Origin: Phocaeicola abscessus CCUG 55929
Lineage (GTDB): Bacteria > Bacteroidota > Bacteroidia > Bacteroidales > Bacteroidaceae
Length of the DNA: 64,000 nt
NCBI RefSeq assembly: GCF_000312445.1
Contig: NZ_HE997183.1
Location: 390,348-454,347 of the forward strand
Direction of reading: 5' to 3'
Shown: positions 56,437-64,000 of the stretch, one piece after another
Position numbering within the stretch: position 1 is the stretch's first letter
Layout of the letters: each line of letters opens with the position of its first letter
Translations under genes and position numbers: made by a program
Notes under the pieces: generated by a model
Database searches by the model: none
What the model was told of the DNA's origin: nothing
What the model saw: only the letters and a program-made list of their open reading frames with translations

Positions 56437-57807
56437 TCACGAAATCAAATGCAACTGATCCCTGTTCTCGTATACCTTCATAATAGCGTTGATAACGTCG
56501 TCCATATCCTCTTTCGCAGCCAATAACGGGCCGGAAGCCCAGAGCATGACCATATTGGCGCAAACCCAGTCGCAATTCGGCAGACTCAAATCGGCTTTGA
56601 ACTGCTTCAGCCGTTCAGGCGTGTACATCGCCTTATATTCTTTTCGAGCGATGATATTCTCCGTCCAAGGCTCTCTGTGCAAACCGTTACGGATATAAGG
56701 ACTCAAGGCAATGCCTTCGGCCGCCAACGCTTTCAGGAACGTATTGCGATCGACATCGTTCCAATACTCTTTATGGAAAGCCATCGTATAGAGATAGAAC
56801 GAACCCTTCGTCGTGCCCTGATATAATTTTTGCGGAACCAACGCCTGGAAATCCTTGAGCTTGGATGTCAGATAATTCGCATTTCGGTTACGCGTTTCGA
56901 AACGTTCCTCTGCAGAGGCTAACTGTTCCAACAAGACAGCTGCCTCGAACTCATTCATTCGATACTTGGGGCCGATGGTCACCGAACGTCCCTGCCGGTT
57001 TGTACCGTGATTCTGAACCGTATAGCAATCGTCCAACAGTTTTTCGTCATTGCTGATAATACCGCCACCTTCGCCGCAACAGATCGTCTTGCTGGTCTGA
57101 AAGCTGAAGCAGCCGGCATCACCGATGGAACCTATTTTCTTTCCTTGGTACACGGCCAAATGAGCCTGACAAGCATCCTCGATCACTCTCAGATCATGCT
57201 CTTTAGCGATCTTCATGATATTTTCCATGTCGCAAGGCTGCCCCATCATGTGTACGGGCATGATAGCCTTTGTATTCTTATTGACCTTTTTAGCCACTTC
57301 GACCGGATCCAATTGGAAAGACTCCTTATCCAAATCGACCATGACCGGGAGTGCCCGCGCGCTGATGATCGAAGAGATGGTACCCATGTCTGTATAGGGG
57401 GTGGTGATGATCTCGTCGCCCGGTCCCACTCCCAGCGCCTCGACTACCGTATGCAGGGCTTGCGTCCCCGAGCCGGTGCACACGCATCCCTTCGTTTCCA
57501 GCAACTTGGCATATTCTCGTTCGAAGGTCGCTACGTTGCCGTTCATTAAATTATCAATCCGGCACCATTTGCCGCTGCGAATCGTCTCGGCCACTTTTGC
57601 TACGATCTTCTCGTCCGGCATCGGCCATCGGGGCCATACCTTATTCTTCACCACCGGTTCGCCTCCCAAAGCCGCCAACTTTCCATGCCGCTTTACATAG
57701 AAAGAAGCCGCCTCCGTAGGTTTCAAAGAACCGGCTGCCGCCATGGCGATGGTACCAGCGGACAATGTACTCAAAAAAGAGCGTCTTGACATTTTTTTCG
57801 ATTTCAT
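56437..57807 (-). CDS. Exported DegT/DnrJ/EryC1/StrS aminotransferase, Tat signal
   Basis: A 456-residue PLP-dependent sugar-aminotransferase-family protein. The N-terminus has a twin-arginine signal (KKMSRRSFLSTLSAG, then AMAAAGSLKPTEAAS), unusual for this normally cytoplasmic family. Catalytic parts are intact: the Schiff-base Lys240 in CFSFQTSK, Asp211 in IEDACQAH for the pyridine nitrogen, and GSGTQAL for the phosphate. Family members transaminate keto-sugars such as 3- or 4-keto hexoses. It starts 58 bp after the beta-propeller lipoprotein gene and is 11 bp before the ceramidase/esterase gene. A paralogue with the same layout is encoded at 60651-62024. Confidence 0.85.
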   Translation of the reverse strand: MKSKKMSRRSFLSTLSAGTIAMAAAGSLKPTEAASFYVKRHGKLAALGGEPVVKNKVWPRWPMPDEKIVAKVAETIRSGKWCRIDNLMNGNVATFEREYAKLLETKGCVCTGSGTQALHTVVEALGVGPGDEIITTPYTDMGTISSIISARALPVMVDLDKESFQLDPVEVAKKVNKNTKAIMPVHMMGQPCDMENIMKIAKEHDLRVIEDACQAHLAVYQGKKIGSIGDAGCFSFQTSKTICCGEGGGIISNDEKLLDDCYTVQNHGTNRQGRSVTIGPKYRMNEFEAAVLLEQLASAEERFETRNRNANYLTSKLKDFQALVPQKLYQGTTKGSFYLYTMAFHKEYWNDVDRNTFLKALAAEGIALSPYIRNGLHREPWTENIIARKEYKAMYTPERLKQFKADLSLPNCDWVCANMVMLWASGPLLAAKEDMDDVINAIMKVYENRDQLHLIS

Positions 57808-57865
57808 ATTACTTCTGCTTTTAACTGTTGTTTCATTTAAAAAACGATAATACTTTTAGGAAAGA

Positions 57866-59248
57866 CTAATTCAAGGGGATTTTTACTAAGTCTTCAATCT
57901 CTTTCCCTTCGTGCATGAACCGGGCTAAGGTATAGATCTCTCCGTTGTTTCCTACAGCGATGGAATTCACGTAAGTAGGGAAAGATCCGTCCTGATAGAA
58001 GACAGGCCCCAGGTCTTTATACTTCTTCTTGGGGATATCATAGGTCACCACGTGGAGGTATTCCAGTCCCTTCGCCGCCCCCATATTGATCTTATCCACG
58101 CCGGCCATCCGTTTTCCGTCCTTATAGATAGGCGCTCCGGTGAGGTAATAAATCATGCCATCTTTCTCGATGCGGAATCCCAAATAGCCATAGCTGAACT
58201 GGTCGAACATGCCGCTCCGCTTGGAAGGTTCAGAGGTAATCCTGTCCACGATTTCTATCTTCCTGGCCGCGGGGTCGAAAGTAAACAAATATCCCGAATT
58301 GCCGTGCACGCCGTACGCTTTGTTCTCGGGAGCGTACCAGTAGATTTTTCTCCAATTGTATCCCATGCTGCCGGCATCTTTCGGATCATACTTGCCGAAG
58401 TAATCCAAGCGCAGATCCACGCCTTCCACTTTCTGTGGAGCATCTCCCGCCGGATTATAGGAATAGATGTCGCCGTCGGCGGTGGAATAATATACATTGC
58501 CGTCACGAGGATCGACGAAAACGGAACGGCATATCACCCTAAAATGTTCCGTGCCCAATTGGGTTTCGCCGGCTCTCGTGATAGGGCCTAAATTTTTCAG
58601 TATATTCGCCTTCATGTCGTAATCGAGGAAAAGCCCTTTGGGCCATGTTATTCCGTACAAGTGTTGCCGTACCGTATCCATGGCCATGGTGATAATCCCT
58701 TCTCCGTCGGGGGCCAGGGTCAAGTCGTGCAAGTCTTTGGTTTCCATATCGTAATAGAGGAAATGTCCGCCAGGATACAATTTATATCCTTCAGGAGCCG
58801 TAACCGGCATCTGTTCGGCCCCGTCGATCATCTGATAATAACCGGCATGCGTGGCGAAAAAGAGCTTACGATCGTATTCGTAAAACTCTACATGGCTCTT
58901 CCCCTGTGCGATATACTTCTGTGCTTTTTCGCCCAACGCATCGGATAGATCGGCAATGAATGCCGTTTTATCCGTTTGGGGATCGTAGCAGTAAAATTGC
59001 CCGCCGATGTCATAATGGGTAGAGGAAAGGACATAATATATCTTCCCGTCGCTGGCAACGGATATGGCGTTATACGTATCGTGCGCATCGTCGAATCCAG
59101 AAAAGTATTGTTTGGCGATCATGGCATCCCGCGCCGCATCCACTCCTTCCGATTCTCTCGTCGCCGATTGTTTTTCGGCGGGTTTACACTGCGTCAATAA
59201 CAAAAGCAAAAGGAGCAAGGTATTTGCTGATAAAAATTTTTTCTTCAT
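57866..59248 (-). CDS. Beta-propeller lipoprotein
   Basis: A 460-residue lipoprotein; ATG 59248 opens MKKKFLSANTLLLLLLLLTQ with lipobox LTQC. The mature protein has repeated NHL/WD-like blades (AISVASDGKIYYVLSSTHYD, LTLAPDGEGIITMAMDTV, VFVDPRDGNVYYSTADGD, SIAVGNNGEIYTLARFMHEG), consistent with a seven-blade propeller. No catalytic motif is recognisable. It may bind the operon's glycan or act as a lyase-like or isomerase-like propeller enzyme, but this is open. A longer upstream frame to 59350 overlaps the ceramidase-like gene and is rejected. Confidence 0.75.
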   Translation of the reverse strand: MKKKFLSANTLLLLLLLLTQCKPAEKQSATRESEGVDAARDAMIAKQYFSGFDDAHDTYNAISVASDGKIYYVLSSTHYDIGGQFYCYDPQTDKTAFIADLSDALGEKAQKYIAQGKSHVEFYEYDRKLFFATHAGYYQMIDGAEQMPVTAPEGYKLYPGGHFLYYDMETKDLHDLTLAPDGEGIITMAMDTVRQHLYGITWPKGLFLDYDMKANILKNLGPITRAGETQLGTEHFRVICRSVFVDPRDGNVYYSTADGDIYSYNPAGDAPQKVEGVDLRLDYFGKYDPKDAGSMGYNWRKIYWYAPENKAYGVHGNSGYLFTFDPAARKIEIVDRITSEPSKRSGMFDQFSYGYLGFRIEKDGMIYYLTGAPIYKDGKRMAGVDKINMGAAKGLEYLHVVTYDIPKKKYKDLGPVFYQDGSFPTYVNSIAVGNNGEIYTLARFMHEGKEIEDLVKIPLN

Positions 59249-59277
59249 AATTGTTTTTTGTATAAATGTATTCGTTT

Positions 59278-60648
59278 TTATTCTCTGATCTCTTCCTGTG
59301 CTATCTGCTTGCAATTTTCCATGATAAGCGATTCGGTCTGTTTGCCCCACTTGGCCGGCAAGCCGTACACACGCGGGGCAGTATCTCCTTCATAACGGCC
59401 TTCTTCTAATATAACGGTCGAAGGAATATATCCCATCACATCGTTCGCATATCCCATCACAAAGATATCTTGTCCGAAAAGTTCTTTCAACTTTACGGCA
59501 TAGGCCACCACCAATTCTCCTCCCAAGGCGAAAAGCGATTGGTTTCCCAATTTCCAATAAGCGATGGGATAAGCATATGATTTGCTGAAAGAGCCTTTTT
59601 CCTTATATTCCGCCATCATCCCTCTTGCCCATCGGGCATGAAAATCACTGCCTTTGGCGAGCTCCTGAAACTGTTCCATCGTCATAGGCCGGTCGAAAGG
59701 AAGTTCTATTTCCTTATAAAGAGTCTTCAGTATACTCTTCTGCTTTGCCATTTTTTCCGAAAGCACCTGTTCTACGGCCACTGCCAATTGCTTCCCGTAT
59801 TGAACAGCCAACGACACGAGATGACGCGGCAAGGGATTTTGATCGGCCCCAGCTCCCTGGAAAAACATAGCCGTCGCACCGGGATACATCTTTTCCAGTT
59901 CGATCTGGGCAAATCCTACATAATCCCCAGAGAATTGATATCCCGATAAAACGGTGGGATGGCACGCATACCCGAAAACAATCGCTCTGATTTGTTTACC
60001 GGCACTCTCAATTTTGATCACCGGTACGGCATAATCGTTCGGACCATTCAAGACAGTAGTCGCAGTCAGTTTCGACGCATCGTTGTTACGTCTGTTTACT
60101 TGAAAACGAGTGATACCGTTCCCCGTATAAACGTATGCCGGTTGTAACTGTCGCATCGAATTTTCCACTAATCGGAGGATCCTTTGCTCCAATACTCGCG
60201 TATATTCAGCCACCTCTTTCCATTGAGCTTCGTCCATCGGATAAATATATTTGAGAGCATTCGACAGCACCGGCCCCGAATGCGTATGCGAAGCATTTAA
60301 TATGATTTGCGAAGGTTCCAGATCATACTTTCTCTTCAATTCGCTCTTAATGCGATGAGAAAAATCGACAGGAATGCTCAAAATATCCATCGTAATCAAA
60401 AGCGAGGTGTGCCCTCGAGCATCCTTTAAGGTAAGCGCTTTTGCCCACAAGTCGTGGATTTTCCCATCCGAAGGAGCGGTTCTGTTCGCATATCCTGCCA
60501 TCCACATCGACTTTGTCGGCGTAATGACCTCCCGAGCAATACCGACCTGCCATACGTCTTGATCGGTTTGCTTTTCCTGTCCGTAAGAAATAACAGAAAA
60601 GCATAAACCAAGTATAAAGGCGACGGCTCTATTTATTTCGGTCTCCAT
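59278..60648 (-). CDS. Neutral/alkaline ceramidase-like exported protein
   Basis: A 456-residue protein with signal peptide (NRAVAFILGLCFSVISYGQ). It has the N-terminal domain of neutral ceramidase: GIAREVITPTKSMWMAGYAN, the zinc motif ASHTHSGPVLS (His121, His123), GYACHPTVLSGYQFSGDYVG (His230) and LFALGGELVVAYAVKL. Family members hydrolyse the N-acyl bond of ceramide, but this compact, operon-encoded form may act on another amide, such as an N-acyl amino sugar or amino acid. It starts 2 bp after the aminotransferase stop, so the coupling is tight. Confidence 0.8.
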   Translation of the reverse strand: METEINRAVAFILGLCFSVISYGQEKQTDQDVWQVGIAREVITPTKSMWMAGYANRTAPSDGKIHDLWAKALTLKDARGHTSLLITMDILSIPVDFSHRIKSELKRKYDLEPSQIILNASHTHSGPVLSNALKYIYPMDEAQWKEVAEYTRVLEQRILRLVENSMRQLQPAYVYTGNGITRFQVNRRNNDASKLTATTVLNGPNDYAVPVIKIESAGKQIRAIVFGYACHPTVLSGYQFSGDYVGFAQIELEKMYPGATAMFFQGAGADQNPLPRHLVSLAVQYGKQLAVAVEQVLSEKMAKQKSILKTLYKEIELPFDRPMTMEQFQELAKGSDFHARWARGMMAEYKEKGSFSKSYAYPIAYWKLGNQSLFALGGELVVAYAVKLKELFGQDIFVMGYANDVMGYIPSTVILEEGRYEGDTAPRVYGLPAKWGKQTESLIMENCKQIAQEEIRE

Positions 60649-60650
60649 TT

Positions 60651-62024
60651 TTATCTCCTTCCCTTTTTTTGCATAATCAACGTTGCGTTTTCATATATCT
60701 TTTCGATGGCATTGGCAATATCATCCATGGCAGATCTTCCTGCCAGCAACAGGTTTTGCGTCATCCAGACAGCCTCGTTACAAATCCGGTCATTAGCAGG
60801 ACATTGATTGTTTCCGATAAAGGCTGCATAATCTATTTCGTTAGGGGCATACGCTTTTCTATATAATTTCGATTCGAAAGCCGCCTTGATAAAAGGCTGC
60901 GTATGCAAAGGCACGTACCCCGACGAACAAGGTACCCCCTCCGCTCTTAACGCCTCGAGGAACAAGGCGCGCGGCATATTTTTGAACTTGCGCTGATCAT
61001 ACCGCAAAGGAAGCAGATGGAAAACGGCTTTCGTGGTAGCCGGATACAGACGAAGCGGCATGATACCCGGGATATCTTTTACCTTCTGCCAGAGATACCG
61101 CCCGTTCTCCCAACGTTGTTCCGTCGTCGCTTCCGAATTTATCATTTGCATTAATCCGATAGCGGCCTGATACTCCGTAAAACGAACCTTTGTACCTATC
61201 CTTATGGAACCCGCTCCAACAGAACCGGTTTGCGTTCCGTACGGAAATCCTAAATTGTGATAAGAGAAACAACGATCCATAAACTCTTCGTCATCGCTTA
61301 CAACGGCACCTCCCTCGCCGATGGGTATATTCTTAGAAGTCTGAAAACTGAAACAGCCGGCATTGCCGATAGAGCCGACACGCTTGTGATTCACTTCTGC
61401 CAAATGAGCTTGGCACGCATCTTCGATTATCATCAACCGATGTTTTCGGGCAATCTCCTTGATAGTTACCATATCTGCCGGTATACCCAGGATATGAACA
61501 GGAATGATCGCTTTCGTTCTCGGCGTAATTTTCTTCTCTATTTGCACCGGATCTATCTGAAATGTTTCCGGGTCGATATCTGCGAATACGGGCAAAGCGC
61601 CGTTCATTAAGACAGCTTGCACGGTAGCGACAAACGTGTAAGGGGGAACAATCACTTCATCTCCGGGGCCGATGTCAAATTGCGAGATAGCCGTAATCAA
61701 AGCATTCGTCCCGTTGACCACAGCGAGACAGCGCTTCGTCCCGATCATCTCCGCCCATTTTTTTTCAAATTCGGCCGTCACTTTTTCCCGCGACCAAACG
61801 CCGCTTTCCAACACTCTCAAGAGTCTTTCATTACGAGACGATTCCCATACAGGCCATGCAGGCCACATATCTATATGGGCTTTAGGCCCTCCTAAAATGG
61901 CCGGTAATTTGCTGTCCGAGCTTATCTGTCCCCATATACGAGTGGTATCCAACATCGAAGTAGCGAAAATACCTGCTGCTCCCAGCATACTTCTTTTAAT
62001 AAATCTACGTCTGTTTTTATCCAT
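60651..62024 (-). CDS. Exported DegT/DnrJ/EryC1/StrS aminotransferase, Tat-like signal (second)
   Basis: A 457-residue paralogue of the 56437-57807 protein. It carries a Tat-like signal NRRRFIKRSMLGAAGIFATS and an intact catalytic core: Lys231 in CFSFQTSKNIPIGEGG, Asp202 in IEDACQAH and GTNALITA for cofactor phosphate. The two proteins share a mature start with P(A/V)-x-x-GG-x-P. They differ at substrate-side positions (QAH is kept; the C-terminal halves diverge), so they may act on different keto-sugars or form a heteromeric pair. It lies 10 bp after the GH36-like gene and 2 bp before the ceramidase-like gene. Confidence 0.85.
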   Translation of the reverse strand: MDKNRRRFIKRSMLGAAGIFATSMLDTTRIWGQISSDSKLPAILGGPKAHIDMWPAWPVWESSRNERLLRVLESGVWSREKVTAEFEKKWAEMIGTKRCLAVVNGTNALITAISQFDIGPGDEVIVPPYTFVATVQAVLMNGALPVFADIDPETFQIDPVQIEKKITPRTKAIIPVHILGIPADMVTIKEIARKHRLMIIEDACQAHLAEVNHKRVGSIGNAGCFSFQTSKNIPIGEGGAVVSDDEEFMDRCFSYHNLGFPYGTQTGSVGAGSIRIGTKVRFTEYQAAIGLMQMINSEATTEQRWENGRYLWQKVKDIPGIMPLRLYPATTKAVFHLLPLRYDQRKFKNMPRALFLEALRAEGVPCSSGYVPLHTQPFIKAAFESKLYRKAYAPNEIDYAAFIGNNQCPANDRICNEAVWMTQNLLLAGRSAMDDIANAIEKIYENATLIMQKKGRR

Positions 62025-62034
62025 TTCTACACCT

Positions 62035-64000
62035 TTATTTTAGTATCTCATATTGATATAACGAATAAGAATTCTCTTCGTCCAAAGAAAATAAAATTTC
62101 TCCATTTCCATTCGTTTCTGTCAGAAAATCTTTTCCTTCTCCCAGGATATGATGCATCCGAACCTTCTCATGAGGAGCAAGCCATGTTTTTATCAAAGCG
62201 GTCTTTTGACTATTATTTTCCCTGAAAACCAAGAGGAAACCTCCTTGTTCCTGAATACTTTGGAATCCCGTCCACGACTGTCCTGAAGGCTCATCGCCTA
62301 TAGGCAGAATCAATCCCTGATGGATACGGTTCTGATACGCTCTGTATCGCTTGATTACGGAAGAAAGTTCAAATCCTTCCGGAGGCAGATTATGTGCCTG
62401 CATCCAGGCTAAAGGCTGAGCCATCATCGTTATGGCAAAGAGATACTCAAAATTATAATTAGCAGGTGCATACGCATCGTTGTACTTATCCGCATAACGC
62501 CATTTATTCAGAAATTCCAATTGAATATTCTGTGTCGGAACATACTTGGAAAGCATCCAAAGATTTCGTAATGTCTGATAAGGGTAATATCCTCCCCAAT
62601 CCGTATAGCGGTTTTCAAGGAAAATGTTTCCATATCTGTTTTTAAAGAAATAGCCGAACCGTTTATCCGCAGTTACGTCAAGATTGATACAAACGCCATC
62701 GTTCAACGCTTCCGACAATGTCATGAGCAAGCTGTCCACTCTTTCTTCCGATTTCTTATTATGAATCCGCAGTCCATCTACTTTAAAGACACGGATTCCG
62801 TACTGCTGATGCAACCGAATCAAATATTTCGCATCTTGTGCCCAATGAGCATAATTATCATTATAATTAGGCTCAAACCATAATCCCAGTTCGATACCTA
62901 CCTGTTTGGCCTTTTTCACTATCGGGGTCAGCCCCTTAGGAAACCTCTGTTTATCCGGCAACCAATAATTTTCATTATCGCGATAGTTTTCGTTCTGACC
63001 GCTGTGCGAAGGCAAATTCTTCACGGAGGTCTGCCATCCATAATCGAGCTGATAATGCGATATTCCCAACTTCGCACATAGGTCCAACTCTTCAAGAATA
63101 TACTTCTCATTTAAGTTTTTAGTCGCATCTTGCCAATCTCCCCACGTATTCATCATCACCATCTCTTCGGTAGGAGTATTTTTCTTACGTAATTTATTCT
63201 GATACATTCTTAAAGATTTCAATGCATCGTATTCGGTATCGGCATATACGCCGACGACAGAACTATATCCCTGCGTCCATGCATCAGCAGAAAGATCTTC
63301 TTTATTTATTCCGAAGCCGATCATCCTGATTTGACCGAAAAAGGTCAAATAATCTCCTCCGTAATAGTTCAATTGAGCGTTCGAGGAGGGTGCCTCTTTT
63401 AGGAAAAAGAGTCCCTGCTTCTGTTCCTCATTTTGAGCAAACAACAAATTGCCGCGATACAATCGTTCACAGAAACCTAACGGACGGTATTCCTGCACTA
63501 AATTATTCAGGTGATCTGTCATTTCGAAAAACTCTACTACGCGATACCTCCAATGCTTCCCGGGAAAGGCAGTTTTTTCGATTATCGGAACATATTTACG
63601 CGCTTTCCCATGACGAACGAAACGGATATCTCTCAAACTGTCGTTCACAACTTGAGGGAGGTACCAATTTCCCGGCGCCGTCCCCTTAAAATAAAAATCG
63701 GAAGCAATGGCCGGACAATCCGGATACAAACGAATCACTCGCTTTATCTGGAGATCTCCCATCGCATACACCATATTCGCTGCTATATAAGAATAATGAG
63801 AGGTTGACTCCGGTATAGTATCTACCTCAAAAGAAAGCAGCTGTGCTCGAGTAGATACTCCTGGAAGGCTCATATCAGGCGTACGATCCGTTGTGTTCCA
63901 AACATATCCGTTCGATTTGTTTTCGATCGTTCTCGTTATCAGATTTCCATGATTCCAAAGGTATACCCGTTTAATTTTTGAGTTTTCTACAACTAATAAA
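62035..64000 (-). CDS. GH36-type alpha-galactosidase-like glycosidase (5' end beyond window)
   Basis: The frame is open to the right edge, so at least 654 residues are present and the N-terminus is missing. Residues read LWNHGNLITRTIENKSNGYV at the edge and continue into a beta-sandwich domain. The TIM barrel of clan GH-D follows: HYQLDYGWQTSVKNL, GIELGLWFEPNYND and the nucleophile-type segment IRVFKVDGLRIHN, then ENRYTDWGGYYPYQTLR where the acid/base Asp usually lies. A C-terminal beta domain ends QYEILK. Alpha-galactosidase or a related retaining alpha-glycosidase is likely; the exact sugar is not inferable. It is the upstream gene of the exported aminotransferase operon within this window. 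Confidence 0.75.
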   Translation of the reverse strand, partial: LLVVENSKIKRVYLWNHGNLITRTIENKSNGYVWNTTDRTPDMSLPGVSTRAQLLSFEVDTIPESTSHYSYIAANMVYAMGDLQIKRVIRLYPDCPAIASDFYFKGTAPGNWYLPQVVNDSLRDIRFVRHGKARKYVPIIEKTAFPGKHWRYRVVEFFEMTDHLNNLVQEYRPLGFCERLYRGNLLFAQNEEQKQGLFFLKEAPSSNAQLNYYGGDYLTFFGQIRMIGFGINKEDLSADAWTQGYSSVVGVYADTEYDALKSLRMYQNKLRKKNTPTEEMVMMNTWGDWQDATKNLNEKYILEELDLCAKLGISHYQLDYGWQTSVKNLPSHSGQNENYRDNENYWLPDKQRFPKGLTPIVKKAKQVGIELGLWFEPNYNDNYAHWAQDAKYLIRLHQQYGIRVFKVDGLRIHNKKSEERVDSLLMTLSEALNDGVCINLDVTADKRFGYFFKNRYGNIFLENRYTDWGGYYPYQTLRNLWMLSKYVPTQNIQLEFLNKWRYADKYNDAYAPANYNFEYLFAITMMAQPLAWMQAHNLPPEGFELSSVIKRYRAYQNRIHQGLILPIGDEPSGQSWTGFQSIQEQGGFLLVFRENNSQKTALIKTWLAPHEKVRMHHILGEGKDFLTETNGNGEILFSLDEENSYSLYQYEILK

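Noticed and set aside
54086..64000. Classic polysaccharide utilisation locus
   Set aside because: No SusC/SusD genes occur within the visible part, so the label is not supported here; they may lie beyond the right edge.

Overview
The window looks like a chromosomal segment of a Bacteroidota bacterium, order Bacteroidales. Evidence: Bacteroidales-type promoters (TAnnTTTG at -7, often with TTTG about 20 bp upstream) precede many genes; there is a SusC/SusD pair, an FtcD/HutU/HutH/HutI operon, a 1100-residue SecA, an LptD-like assembly protein and fimbrillin-type genes. A Tannerella/Porphyromonas-like genus is a guess from gene content only. No rRNA, tRNA, intact transposase or CRISPR array was seen.

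Layout. 1-1090: left-edge fimbrial locus (minus) with a fimbrillin-like lipoprotein cut by the window edge and a 47-residue ORF. 1.7-11.4 kb: membrane methyltransferase, ung, lptD-like, HD protein, a coupled glycosyltransferase/DUF4922 and SpoIID pair, and a SIMPL protein. 11.4-11.7 kb: a 41-bp tandem array. 11.7-20.3 kb (minus): beta-propeller lipoprotein with a CxxCH motif, DUF6057-type membrane protein, and an orphan SusC/SusD pair. 20.8-29.4 kb: rpsA, then the full histidine-to-glutamate pathway on the minus strand. 29.6-32 kb: rnz, ECF sigma factor, probable anti-sigma protein and Spy/CpxP-like protein. 32-38.6 kb: mazG and valS, whose shared divergent control region occurs twice, flanking a PagL-like/lipoprotein pair and a BRO/DinD-type phage-gene remnant. 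38.7-46.5 kb: acidic hypothetical protein, DUF6340 lipoprotein, secA, and a DUF4105 plus degenerate phosphatase pair whose first gene has a frameshift in a T7 tract. 46.6-47 kb: a second 41-bp array. 47.1-53.9 kb: small Cys/His protein, two TonB receptors and two His-rich DUF4625 lipoproteins, probably a metal-uptake locus.

54.1-64 kb (minus): the strongest candidate for an undescribed system. A tight operon encodes a GH36-type alpha-galactosidase-like enzyme (cut by the right edge), two PLP aminotransferases of the DegT/StrS family that both carry Tat-type signal sequences, two neutral-ceramidase-like proteins (one fused to an alpha/beta-hydrolase esterase), and a beta-propeller lipoprotein. 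Every member appears exported, which suggests extracytoplasmic processing of an amino-sugar or keto-sugar glycoconjugate, with transamination outside the cytoplasm.
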